Assembly: GCA_003252195.1 (NCBI GenBank) | Contig: QKFK01000186.1 | Coordinates: forward strand, 1-33,350 | Length of the DNA stretch: 33,350 bases | Source: Rhodospirillales bacterium | Lineage (GTDB): Bacteria > Pseudomonadota > Alphaproteobacteria > QKFK01 > SZUA-500 | Reading direction: 5' to 3' | Notes under the pieces: generated by a model | What the model was told of the DNA's origin: nothing | The model's database searches: none | The model's input: only the letters and a program-made list of their open reading frames with translations | Translations under genes and position numbers: made by a program | In this document: positions 9,749-18,279 of the stretch, piece after piece | How the letters are laid out: each line of letters begins with the position of its first letter | Numbering within the stretch: the first letter of the stretch is position 1

Positions 9749-12640
9749 ATGAATAACATAATTGAAACAGATATATCAAAAAACAATTGGGACAAGCTAA
9801 ACGAGGCAATATCTGAGCATGTCCAAAAAGATGTTTTACAAAATCATATCAACCAAGAAACTAAAGCCAGTCTTAACAAGATTTTTTTATATAGCCCCTA
9901 TTTAAGCAGTGTTATACATAAGTTTCCAGAGTTGCTAATAGATATAAAATCAAATGCATATGATAAAACTATCGATAATTTGTTACTGCAATGCATAAAT
10001 AAAAACCATCTCCAAACTGATGTATCTGCTTTAATGAAAGATTTAAGAATATTAAAGCAAAAGGTTTCTTTTATTATTGCATATGCAGACATTAACAATG
10101 ACTGGAATTTAGATAGCGTAACATCGTATCTTACCAAGCTCGCAGAAACATGCCTAAAGCTTGCCGTAGATTATATTATGCTCAGCTCTGCAATGCTTAA
10201 TAAAATAAAATTAAAGCACGGAAAGAACCCTAGTCTAGATTGTGGATACACAGTCATTGCCATGGGCAAACTTGGTTCAAAAGAGCTTAATTATTCATCA
10301 GATATAGATTTAATTGTTCTTTATGATGAAAGCAAAATTAATTATATCGGCAGAAATGACACTCGTGATTTTTGCATTAGAGCCACTCAAGAGCTGATTA
10401 AAATAATTGAAAGCCGAACCGAAGATGGCTACGTTTTTAGAACAGATTTAAGACTAAGACCAGACCCAGCATCAACCCCAATTGCTGTATCTATTGAAAC
10501 AGCAGAAAATTATTATGAAACCATGGGAATGAACTGGGAAAGAGCCGCTATGATAAAGGCTCGGAGTGTGGCTGGAGATATATCTCTAGGTAGTGACTTT
10601 ATAAAATATATTCGCCCCTTTATCTGGAGACGCAATTTAGATTTGCGCGCCATAAAAGATATATATGCAATTAAAAATCAGATTAAAAATCAACATAGCA
10701 ATAATCTTGATAACAGCTTAATGGGTCACAACATAAAGCTTGGCACTGGAGGCATTCGCTTTATTGAGTTTTATGCACAAATTCAGCAACTAATCTGGGG
10801 TGGCAAAAAACCTATATTAAGAGAACAACAAACATTAAAAGCATTAGAGCTACTTTATAATGATGGCTTAATCAGCAAGGCCGATTTAGATAAATTAACA
10901 TCAGCCTATATTTACTTACGCAACTTAGAGCATCGCCTACAAATGGTAGAAGATGAACAAACTCAAACCTTGCCAAAATCTAGTGATGAATATGCTAAAA
11001 TAGCCTATTTTAGCAATTATAATAATTCTGATGATTTTTCAAAAGAACTTATAAGTCACCTTAAGAATGTTGATAATATTTTTAACAAATTATTCCCTGA
11101 CATTAATGGTGATGCAAACCATATATCATTTACTTCTGAAACAGCCTCACCTGATAATTTAGAACTATTGCGCTCGTTGTCTTTTACAAATGCAGAGGCT
11201 GTTTATGAGATAATACGCAAATGGCAAAGTGGTTACCCTAAAATATTAAGAACCCAAAAGGCCAGAGATATCTTTGATGAGCTAATTCCTTATATTTTAG
11301 AAAAACTTAGCAAAAGTGATAACCCTGATAGCGCATTAATTCAGTTTGATACTTTTATATCTAAATTACCTGCTAGCGAACAGATTATTAACCTACTTGG
11401 CTCAAGCAAAAGCATAATAGATTTAATAATTGAGGTTATCTCAACTGCCCCTAAACTTGGCAGTTATTTATCTTCGCACCCATCTGTAATGGATAATGTT
11501 TTATCACCAAGCTTCTTTTCAGCTATACCTGATTACAAAACACTTTCATCTGAGCTAAAAATTGCCTTAGAGAATTCTCTAAACTTAGAAGATTGCTTAC
11601 ATGCTTGCCGAAATTGGTTTAAGGGCAAAGAATTTCAACTTGGAATTCAAATGTTAAAAGGCTTTATATCTGGCATAGACGCGGGTAAAAAACTTGCAGA
11701 AATAACCGACATAACCATAGGCTTATTATTACCATATGTGCGAGATGACTTAAGAAAGAGATATGGCTATTTTGACAATGTAAGCCTTGCGTTAGTTGCC
11801 TTTGGAAAACTCGGGTCAAGAGAGATGAGTTTTGATTCTGACCTAGATTTAATGTTTATATATGACATGCCTAACCTTGATGTACAAAGCAATGGCGGAA
11901 CCAGCTCCATTGCCCCTAGCACTTATTTTACTAAACTTGTACAAAGATTTTCTAGCGCTGTAACCCTAGAAACATATGAAGGTAAATTATGGGAAATTGA
12001 TATGCGTTTACGCCCATCTGGAAACGCAGGCCCTCTTGCAACATCGCTTGAAGGGTTTAGAAATTATCAGTTAAATGAAGCTTGGGTATGGGAACATCAA
12101 GCTCTAACTAAGGCAAGAGTAATTTATGGCAATGAGGCCATAAAAACAAAAATTGAAACCATTATTAAATCCGTCTTATCTCGTCGCAGAAATAACGAAG
12201 AACTAGCTCAAGAAATCTTAAAAATGCGCGAAAGGATTGCAGGACAATTTACCCCATCTTCTATTTTAGATATTAAATACACAGATGGTGGAATGATTGA
12301 TATTGAGTTTTTTGTTCAATATATGATACTTGCCAATGCTCATCAATATCCAGACAAACTGATTGGTAACAGCACCAAAGATACAATAATTGAGCTAAGC
12401 AATACTGGTATAATAACGAAAGAACAAGCCGAGGTGCTAAGCCAAACTTATTCATTATTAATAAGCTTAAAAGCGCTATTTAGCCAAACAATTGAAGGCA
12501 AGGTAACTATTGATAATATCCCCGAAGCATGTCAACAAAAGATTACCCAAATCACCAAACAAAATAGCTTTGCTGATGCGATAGTATTTATAGAAAAGAG
12601 TTTATCTACTGCTAAAAATATCTGCTCTAAATATTACTAA
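9749..12640 (+). CDS. glnE: Bifunctional glutamine synthetase adenylyltransferase/adenylyl-removing enzyme
   Basis: GlnE attaches AMP to, and removes it from, a tyrosine of glutamine synthetase, tuning nitrogen assimilation in response to PII and glutamine. The 963-aa length fits the family. Two nucleotidyltransferase domains are visible: the adenylyl-removing one at about residues 170-197 (MGKLGSKELNYSSDIDLIV) and the adenylylating one at about 684-708 (FGKLGSREMSFDSDLDLMF). Each is followed by its helical domain. Both carry the metal-binding SDxDL motif. The ATG at 9749 has no clear Shine-Dalgarno element within 12 nt. The gene stands alone, 106 bp from the divergent AsmA-like gene. No PII gene or glutamine synthetase lies in the window. 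Confidence 0.96.
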   Translation: MNNIIETDISKNNWDKLNEAISEHVQKDVLQNHINQETKASLNKIFLYSPYLSSVIHKFPELLIDIKSNAYDKTIDNLLLQCINKNHLQTDVSALMKDLRILKQKVSFIIAYADINNDWNLDSVTSYLTKLAETCLKLAVDYIMLSSAMLNKIKLKHGKNPSLDCGYTVIAMGKLGSKELNYSSDIDLIVLYDESKINYIGRNDTRDFCIRATQELIKIIESRTEDGYVFRTDLRLRPDPASTPIAVSIETAENYYETMGMNWERAAMIKARSVAGDISLGSDFIKYIRPFIWRRNLDLRAIKDIYAIKNQIKNQHSNNLDNSLMGHNIKLGTGGIRFIEFYAQIQQLIWGGKKPILREQQTLKALELLYNDGLISKADLDKLTSAYIYLRNLEHRLQMVEDEQTQTLPKSSDEYAKIAYFSNYNNSDDFSKELISHLKNVDNIFNKLFPDINGDANHISFTSETASPDNLELLRSLSFTNAEAVYEIIRKWQSGYPKILRTQKARDIFDELIPYILEKLSKSDNPDSALIQFDTFISKLPASEQIINLLGSSKSIIDLIIEVISTAPKLGSYLSSHPSVMDNVLSPSFFSAIPDYKTLSSELKIALENSLNLEDCLHACRNWFKGKEFQLGIQMLKGFISGIDAGKKLAEITDITIGLLLPYVRDDLRKRYGYFDNVSLALVAFGKLGSREMSFDSDLDLMFIYDMPNLDVQSNGGTSSIAPSTYFTKLVQRFSSAVTLETYEGKLWEIDMRLRPSGNAGPLATSLEGFRNYQLNEAWVWEHQALTKARVIYGNEAIKTKIETIIKSVLSRRRNNEELAQEILKMRERIAGQFTPSSILDIKYTDGGMIDIEFFVQYMILANAHQYPDKLIGNSTKDTIIELSNTGIITKEQAEVLSQTYSLLISLKALFSQTIEGKVTIDNIPEACQQKITQITKQNSFADAIVFIEKSLSTAKNICSKYY

Positions 12641-12729
12641 GCCACCTATTGTAAGCACGCGATATTGATAAACTATAAAACTTATATCATATAGCAAGTT
12701 AAACCGTGTAAAGATAGCTTCCTACTTAT

Positions 12730-12763
12730 TTTGAGTATTGGCACTCACTGCCATACAATCAAA
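12730..12763. repeat. Inverted repeat between the convergent glnE and prfB genes
   Basis: Arms TTTGA/TCAAA, GTA/TAC and TGGCA/TGCCA form a bulged 13-bp hairpin with loop CTCAC. No T tract follows on either strand, so it is a poor intrinsic terminator. The rest of the 241-bp gap shows nothing recognisable. Confidence 0.4.
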
Positions 12764-12881
12764 ATAATCTACATATGTTAGATTAAAACTTATAATAATA
12801 AAATTATACCACCATCGTAATCGTAAATATCAATATCTACCCATGCACTGGTTTAGCATTTCACTATAAAATATAAAAACT

Positions 12882-13995
12882 TTATTCTTCGTCTGAAGTT
12901 TTTACTCTCGCTGCCAAACTTGCCGTTAAAAATAAGTCTAAATCGCCGTCTAGCACGCCCTTAGTGTCAGATGTTTCTGCCTCTGTGCGCAAGTCTTTAA
13001 CCAATTGATATGGTTGCAACACATATGAACGAATTTGATGTCCCCAACCGATATCCGATTTTGTATCTTCAAGTTCTTTAGACTTTTCTTCACGCTTTTG
13101 CAACTCAGCTTCATATAATCTAGCACGAAGCATCGCCCAAGCAGAAGTTCTGTTTTGCAACTGCGAACGTTGGCTCTGACATTGAACTACAATTCCAGTT
13201 GGAATGTGAGTAATACGCACAGCAGAGTCCGTTTTATTAACATGTTGCCCACCAGCACCAGATGCACGGTAAGTATCGATACGGCAGTCTTTTTCTTCAA
13301 TGTTTATTTCAATATTATCATCTACCTCAGGATAAACCCATATTGAAGCAAAGCTAGTATGACGACGAGCAGATGAGTCAAAAGGAGAAATACGAACTAA
13401 ACGATGCACACCACTTTCAGTCTTTAACCAACCATAAGCATTAAAACCACTGACCTTAATTGTCGCAGATTTAATACCTGCAACATCGCCTTCACTTTCT
13501 TCTATATATTCAAGCTTATAATCATGTGCTTCGGCCCACCTAACATACATACGCATAAGCATTTCAGCCCAATCTTGGGCTTCTGTACCGCCCGAACCTG
13601 CATGTACTTCAATAAAGCAATTATTTTGGTCTGCCTCACCAGATAATAATGCTAATAATTCTTGCTTTGCCGCTGTTTCTTCTAGCAAAGCCAAATTAGA
13701 AATAGCCTCTTCTATAATAGCTTCATCACCTTCAATCTCGCCCAACTCGGCAATCTCCAAGGTGTCATTTAAGTCTTTTTCTAGTTTTTTATAATTATCT
13801 ATTGCATCTTCTAAATGCGTACGCTCTTGCATTAGCTTTTGTGCTTGTTCTTGGTTATCCCACAAATTTGGAGATTCTGCTAATGCGTTTAATTCTTCTA
13901 GGCGGATAATAGAATTATCCCAGTCAAAGATGCCTCCTTAGCAGTAGCATTGACCGCTTAATCTGATTACTTTTTTCAGCTATTTCTGCACGCAA
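12882..13995 (-). CDS. prfB: Peptide chain release factor 2 (RF2), with programmed +1 frameshift
   Basis: RF2 recognises UGA and UAA and triggers peptide release at the ribosome. The main frame holds the stop-recognition tripeptide SPF (in RLVRISPFDSS) and the catalytic GGQ loop (YRASGAGGQHVNKTDSA). The coding sequence is split. A first 23-codon frame starts at TTG 13995, with AAGGA upstream, and begins MRAEIAEKSNQIKRS. It ends at an in-frame TGA (13926-13924) directly after AGG AGG CAT CTT. Shifting +1 there continues as LDWDNSIIRLEELN and on to the stop at 12882, giving about 370 aa, the normal length. This is the classical RF2 autoregulatory frameshift. The gene lies 19 bp downstream of mrcA in the same operon. 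Confidence 0.95.
13923..13938 (-). promoter_or_regulatory. prfB: Programmed +1 ribosomal frameshift site of prfB
   Basis: The minus strand reads AGGAGG CAT CTT TGA C. An internal Shine-Dalgarno-like AGGAGG lies just upstream of the slippery CTT and the in-frame UGA. This is the same arrangement and spacing as the E. coli prfB site (AGGGGG TAT CTT TGA C). When RF2 is scarce the ribosome pauses at UGA and slips to GAC, making more RF2. Confidence 0.95.
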
Positions 13996-14014
13996 GAGAT
14001 TATTCCTTAAAAAA

Positions 14015-16441
14015 TTAATATTCAACGCCAAGTTTAACGCTAGCAGAAGCATCTTCTTCAACGTTAGCACCATAACCACCAATAACGTCTTTAATCACAT
14101 TAACATCAGTGTCTGGCTTAAAGGCTTCTAATATAACACCCTTTGTTTCGTTAGATTTTGCAGGGCGACCATTTTCATAATTAACCCTCACAAGTTTAAT
14201 ACCAGATGGAATACGGAATGGTGTATCTGACGTATCTTTTAGAGCGTTTTTCATAAAATCTACAAATATTGGAGACGCAGCTTTTGAACCTGTTTCATCT
14301 TTACCAATTGTGCGAGGATTGTCATATCCAACAAATACAGCAACAACCAAATCTGGAGAAAAGCCAACAAACCATGCGTCATAATTGTTGTTAGTTGTAC
14401 CTGTTTTACCAGCCAAGGTTTTTTTAACCTGACGAACTCTAAAAGCAGTTCCTCTTTCAACCACACCATGCAAAATACTAACCATCTGATATGCACTCAA
14501 AGGGCTTGTTAATTGTTCTCTATTATCAGGAATAGTTGGAACTGCTTGGTTCACCCAGAACACATCATCGCCAGAGCATTTCTCACAGGCACGAGCATCA
14601 CTCTTATAAACAGTTTTACCCTGTCTATTTTGAATTCTATCAACCATTGTTGGTTCAATTTTTTTGCCACCATTAACCAACTCACCATAAGCAGCAGCAA
14701 GCTTTAACACAGTAGTCTCACCTGCGCCTAAAGCCATAGAAAGAACTGGCGGTAAATTAGATGAAACGCCAAATTTATCAGCATATTCAACCACCTTGTT
14801 CATGCCAATTGCTTGAGCTAAACGTATAGTCATTAAGTTACGAGAATGCTCTACGCCCACACGTAATGTGGTTGGCCCATAAAATCTGGTGCTATAGTTT
14901 TCTGGTTTCCATTTATCTTGCCCAGGACCTTGATCTAAAACAATCGGAGCATCTAAAATCAAATCAGCAGGTGTGTAACCATTATCAAGCGCTGCTAAAT
15001 AAACAAAAGGCTTAAATGCTGAACCTGGTTGTCTTTTTGCTTGAATAGCACGGTTAAATTCTGAACGCTCGAATGAATAACCACCAGACATTGCAAGCAC
15101 ACGACCTGTATGAGGATCCATAGCAACAAGAGCACCTTCCACCTTAGGTTCTTGGCGTAAAGCATAAATTTTAGCACCATCAACCGCAGAAATATTCTCA
15201 ACCAGCACCACATCACCAATTACCAAAATATCTGATGGTTTTTTAGTTGTAATGAGTTTGCCTTCATCATTTGCCTTTTTTGCCCATGACATATCCGCAA
15301 AATTCATAGTAGCCTTAACTTCTTCTGCCAATCCTAATGTCACAACAGCCTTCGCATCATCAATATCTAAGACAACTGCTTTTTGCCATTTAGAATTTGC
15401 CCCAGCAGGAATTTTAACATCTGCCAAGTTTGTAGCCCAATCATCACTACCAACATCAACACGAGCAAGCACACCTTTCCACTCACTACGCATAGCAATG
15501 TCTTCTAATCCTTTGCGCAAAGCAGAACTTGCATAAACCTGCAGTTGTGGGTCAATGGTAGTTCTAACAAGCATACCATTTTCATAAAGCTCTTTTTCAC
15601 CATATTTCTCAACCATTTCACGGCGAACAGCTTCTGTAAAATACTCTCCAGCTTTTACAAATTCTTCTTTTTGATCAACAACATCTATATCATCTTTTTT
15701 GGCTTCAGCAGCTTCAAAATCTGTAATATAGCCTTCTTCTGCCATTCTATCTAACACCCAGTCTCTACGACCAATTGCATAGTTTTTGCGGGTATATGGG
15801 TTGTAGTTATTAGGCCCTTTTGGCAGAGCTGCTAAAAATGCCATTTCAGATAATTTGAGCTCAGATAACGATTTACCAAAATAATTCAAAGCAGCGGCAC
15901 CCACACCATAAGAGCGGAAACCCAAATAAATTTCATTAAGGTAAAGCTCTAATATGTGCTCTTTCGTATAAGCTTTTTCAATTCTATAAGCTAATATAGC
16001 TTCTTTAATTTTACGGCGGAAAGAAACTTCATTGGTAAGCAAAAAGTTTTTAGCAACCTGTTGAGTAATAGTTGAAGCACCAACCATTCTCTTTCCTGTT
16101 GCCACATTTTTAATATTCACTAAAATTGCTCTAGCAATACCGCTATAATCTACACCATTGTGAATAAGAAAATTTTTATCTTCTGCCGACATAAATGCAT
16201 ATTTAAGTTTTTCTGGCATTGCATCTACAGGCACAAACACACGTTTTTCACGAGCAAATTCAGCTAATATCTGACCATTACCAGCATAAAAACGAGTTGT
16301 AATTGGAGGCTCATAAACTGCTAATTGGCGATAATCAGGCAAGTCTCTACCATATTGATTAAACACATACACAGCTGCGAATAAACCAACTATCAAAAAT
16401 AATATAGATGTACTTATAAATGAACCGATTGCTTTTAACAT
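14015..16441 (-). CDS. mrcA: Penicillin-binding protein 1A (bifunctional transglycosylase/transpeptidase)
   Basis: A class A PBP that polymerises glycan strands from lipid II and crosslinks them in the periplasm. The 808-aa protein has a short cytoplasmic N-terminus and one membrane segment (about 8-28). The GT51 transglycosylase domain shows catalytic Glu 87 in SAEDKNFLIHNGVD, then GASTITQQVAKNFLL and RKIKEAILAYRIEKAY. A PBP1a-type inserted region (about 310-430) precedes the transpeptidase domain, which has SxxK in PGSAFKPF (about 470), SRN in EHSRNLM (about 535) and KTGTTNNNYDAWFVG (about 676). The ATG at 16441 has GGAAAG 7 nt upstream. It sits between amiC (65 bp upstream) and prfB (19 bp downstream), the usual order in alphaproteobacteria. 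Confidence 0.96.
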   Translation of the reverse strand: MLKAIGSFISTSILFLIVGLFAAVYVFNQYGRDLPDYRQLAVYEPPITTRFYAGNGQILAEFAREKRVFVPVDAMPEKLKYAFMSAEDKNFLIHNGVDYSGIARAILVNIKNVATGKRMVGASTITQQVAKNFLLTNEVSFRRKIKEAILAYRIEKAYTKEHILELYLNEIYLGFRSYGVGAAALNYFGKSLSELKLSEMAFLAALPKGPNNYNPYTRKNYAIGRRDWVLDRMAEEGYITDFEAAEAKKDDIDVVDQKEEFVKAGEYFTEAVRREMVEKYGEKELYENGMLVRTTIDPQLQVYASSALRKGLEDIAMRSEWKGVLARVDVGSDDWATNLADVKIPAGANSKWQKAVVLDIDDAKAVVTLGLAEEVKATMNFADMSWAKKANDEGKLITTKKPSDILVIGDVVLVENISAVDGAKIYALRQEPKVEGALVAMDPHTGRVLAMSGGYSFERSEFNRAIQAKRQPGSAFKPFVYLAALDNGYTPADLILDAPIVLDQGPGQDKWKPENYSTRFYGPTTLRVGVEHSRNLMTIRLAQAIGMNKVVEYADKFGVSSNLPPVLSMALGAGETTVLKLAAAYGELVNGGKKIEPTMVDRIQNRQGKTVYKSDARACEKCSGDDVFWVNQAVPTIPDNREQLTSPLSAYQMVSILHGVVERGTAFRVRQVKKTLAGKTGTTNNNYDAWFVGFSPDLVVAVFVGYDNPRTIGKDETGSKAASPIFVDFMKNALKDTSDTPFRIPSGIKLVRVNYENGRPAKSNETKGVILEAFKPDTDVNVIKDVIGGYGANVEEDASASVKLGVEY

Positions 16442-16506
16442 AATAATCTTTCCGTAAGCGCCTGCTCAAAACATATTAAAATTTAGGCAATTTAACAAGA
16501 GCTTAT

Positions 16507-17784
16507 TTAAAATAAACTAGCTTTTTGTTCTGCGGAAAAATAATCATCTATAGATGTCAACACCGCATTGGCTAATTTACGGCGATAAGAACGCTCTCTT
16601 AATAATTTCTCTTCGGTTTTATTTGAAAGATAACCCATTTCTAACAACACAGATGGAATATCTGGTGCTTTTAGCACTGCAAAACCAGCGAATCTATGTG
16701 TATTTTTCAATATTCTAACTGCTTTTTGCACTTCACCAACCATCAAACTTGCAAAATGCGCTGAGCGATTCATGGTTTCTCTTTGAGCCAAATCAATCAA
16801 AATACCAGCAACTTCAGGGGTTTCACCGCCCAAGTCAATACCAGCAATAATATCGGCCTTGTTTTCTCTATCAGCTAACGCACCAGCCTCTTTATCCGAT
16901 GCATTTTCAGACAAGGTATAAACAGAAAGACCCATTACTTTTTTGTTTTTTGTACTATCTGCATGAAGTGAAATAAACAAATCACCTTCTAACTCTCGTG
17001 CTTTTTTAACCCTACCACGGAGCGAAACAATATGGTCGCTATTTCTGGTTAAATGAACATCGTATTTACCAGTTCTTTCACAAATCTTTTTAAGCTCTTG
17101 CCCCATAGCAAGTGTGATGTTTTTTTCATAAACACCACTATAACCAATTGCCCCTGGGTCTCTACCTCCATGACCTGGGTCTAAGATAATTTTCTTCTTT
17201 CTTGGAGGAGTAGCAACTACAGGAGCCGCTTCTATTTCTTTTGGCTTTGTTGTAATTTGCGATTTCGGAACTGCATTAACATCTTTCATCGAAGAAACCG
17301 CATGACCAATGCCAACAAGTTGTGCAAAATCTGCCTCAGATGTTTTTTCTAAATCAACTACTAAACGCCAGTTAAACTTGCCACTTGGAGATAAAGAGAA
17401 AGCTTTTTTCACCTTTAATGGAGAAGAAATATCCACGACTATTCTTGAGCCACCACCAGTAGCGCCCGAACCCAAGCGCACATCACTCACATGACCTGTT
17501 GCATCTTTTTCAATAGTTGCTTTGTTACAAGTAACATCGGTTAAATCTAAAACAACACGTGACGGGTTAGACAGTAAAAATATGTTGTAAGCACTATTTT
17601 CAGACAAATCCACCACCATTCTAACCCCATCAGGATTAGAACCAAAGCGAATACCATTAGCGCAACCTTCTGCATTTGCTTTAACAGAAGACATCATCAA
17701 ACCAGCCGTAGCCATTGACGCCGCAGATAAAAACTCTCTGCGAGCCATTCGTCTTAAAATATAATTTCTTACTCTCTTTTTCAT
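16507..17784 (-). CDS. amiC: N-acetylmuramoyl-L-alanine amidase with AMIN domain and Tat signal
   Basis: A zinc amidase that cuts the bond between MurNAc and the stem peptide to split septal peptidoglycan in the periplasm. The N-terminus carries a twin-arginine signal (ARREFLSAASMATAGLMM) with probable cleavage after VKANA; E. coli AmiA and AmiC are also Tat substrates. An AMIN domain (about 40-150) is followed by a Lys/Pro-rich linker. The Amidase_3 domain has zinc ligands in ILDPGHGGRDPGA and in ISLHADS, a ligand glutamate in YEKNI, and the catalytic glutamate in VLLEMGYLSN. I prefer ATG 17784; a TTG three codons earlier (17793) and ATG 17748 just before the RR motif are alternatives. None has a good Shine-Dalgarno element. 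It is the first gene of amiC-mrcA-prfB. The symbol is by family; it could equally be called amiA. Confidence 0.92.
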   Translation of the reverse strand: MKKRVRNYILRRMARREFLSAASMATAGLMMSSVKANAEGCANGIRFGSNPDGVRMVVDLSENSAYNIFLLSNPSRVVLDLTDVTCNKATIEKDATGHVSDVRLGSGATGGGSRIVVDISSPLKVKKAFSLSPSGKFNWRLVVDLEKTSEADFAQLVGIGHAVSSMKDVNAVPKSQITTKPKEIEAAPVVATPPRKKKIILDPGHGGRDPGAIGYSGVYEKNITLAMGQELKKICERTGKYDVHLTRNSDHIVSLRGRVKKARELEGDLFISLHADSTKNKKVMGLSVYTLSENASDKEAGALADRENKADIIAGIDLGGETPEVAGILIDLAQRETMNRSAHFASLMVGEVQKAVRILKNTHRFAGFAVLKAPDIPSVLLEMGYLSNKTEEKLLRERSYRRKLANAVLTSIDDYFSAEQKASLF

Positions 17785-17853
17785 CTCATACAATTTTTGT
17801 TAGTTGTTTTATCTTCTATATCAAACAAAACAAAGTGAGCAAAACCGCCGTTT

Positions 17854-17881
17854 ATAATAAGAATAACTATAGTTATGTAAA
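17854..17881 (-). promoter_or_regulatory. Candidate promoter of the amiC-mrcA-prfB operon
   Basis: The minus strand reads TTTACA (17881-17876), a 16-bp spacer, then TATTAT (17859-17854), about 70 bp before the amiC ATG. Each hexamer is one mismatch from consensus. Confidence 0.42.
17863..17876. promoter_or_regulatory. Perfect 14-bp palindrome in the amiC promoter spacer (putative operator)
   Basis: ATAACTATAGTTAT is a perfect dyad filling nearly all the spacer between the candidate -35 and -10 of the amiC promoter. This is a classic position for a repressor or MerR-type site. The regulator is unknown. Confidence 0.4.
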
Positions 17882-17910
17882 AATTTGTTTAATAGTTCAA
17901 CAAATAAATA

Positions 17911-18279
17911 TTGTTCTTTTTATTCTTAATGGTTATTCTCATGCTACCGTTTAAGGTAATAGCGTGTTGGGCTATGTGTTTTTTTACTTAATTTATTTAG
18001 CACACAATTCAATACCAGCAACAAAAGATGCGTTATCTTATCTGGTGGCAAAAAAGTTTTTATGGGGTGATGCCCGCTTGGAACGCTGTATATTAAGTTT
18101 TTAACAAGTCGACATAAATTTGACTTGAGTTGCGATAAAGATATTGACGGCAAGCGTGCGATGCAAACATCTGGCTCCCCCGATGTTAATAATAAGATTT
18201 ATCTCGAGCTTTTATTTAACTATAGGCTTAGTTTATTTATATAGTTAGATTGGGGCACGGGTGTTGGAGTTTATAAAAT
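17911..18279 (+). promoter_or_regulatory. rne promoter and long structured leader
   Basis: TTGTTC (17911-17916), a 17-bp spacer and TATTCT (17934-17939) would start a transcript near 17946, giving a leader of about 335 nt. No convincing ORF lies in it. It is more G+C-rich than the other intergenic regions and holds several inverted repeats. These are GCTACC with GGTA..TAGC at 17943-17963, GCGTT..AACGC closing 18030-18086, and CAAGTC/GACTTG with an 11-nt loop near 18105-18127. GGAG lies 10 nt before the rne ATG. E. coli rne is autoregulated through a structured 5' UTR; an analogous role here is inference. Confidence 0.4.

Noticed and set aside
12641..12881. tRNA or small RNA between glnE and prfB
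   Set aside because: No cloverleaf or T-loop consensus; only a bulged hairpin without a T tract is seen.
12882..13865. RF2 as an N-terminally truncated protein starting at an internal TTG
   Set aside because: The missing residues are encoded upstream through the programmed +1 frameshift from TTG 13995.
17944..18153. Minus-strand 69-codon frame in the rne leader
   Set aside because: No ribosome binding site, no recognisable domain, and it lies in a region better explained as a structured 5' UTR.
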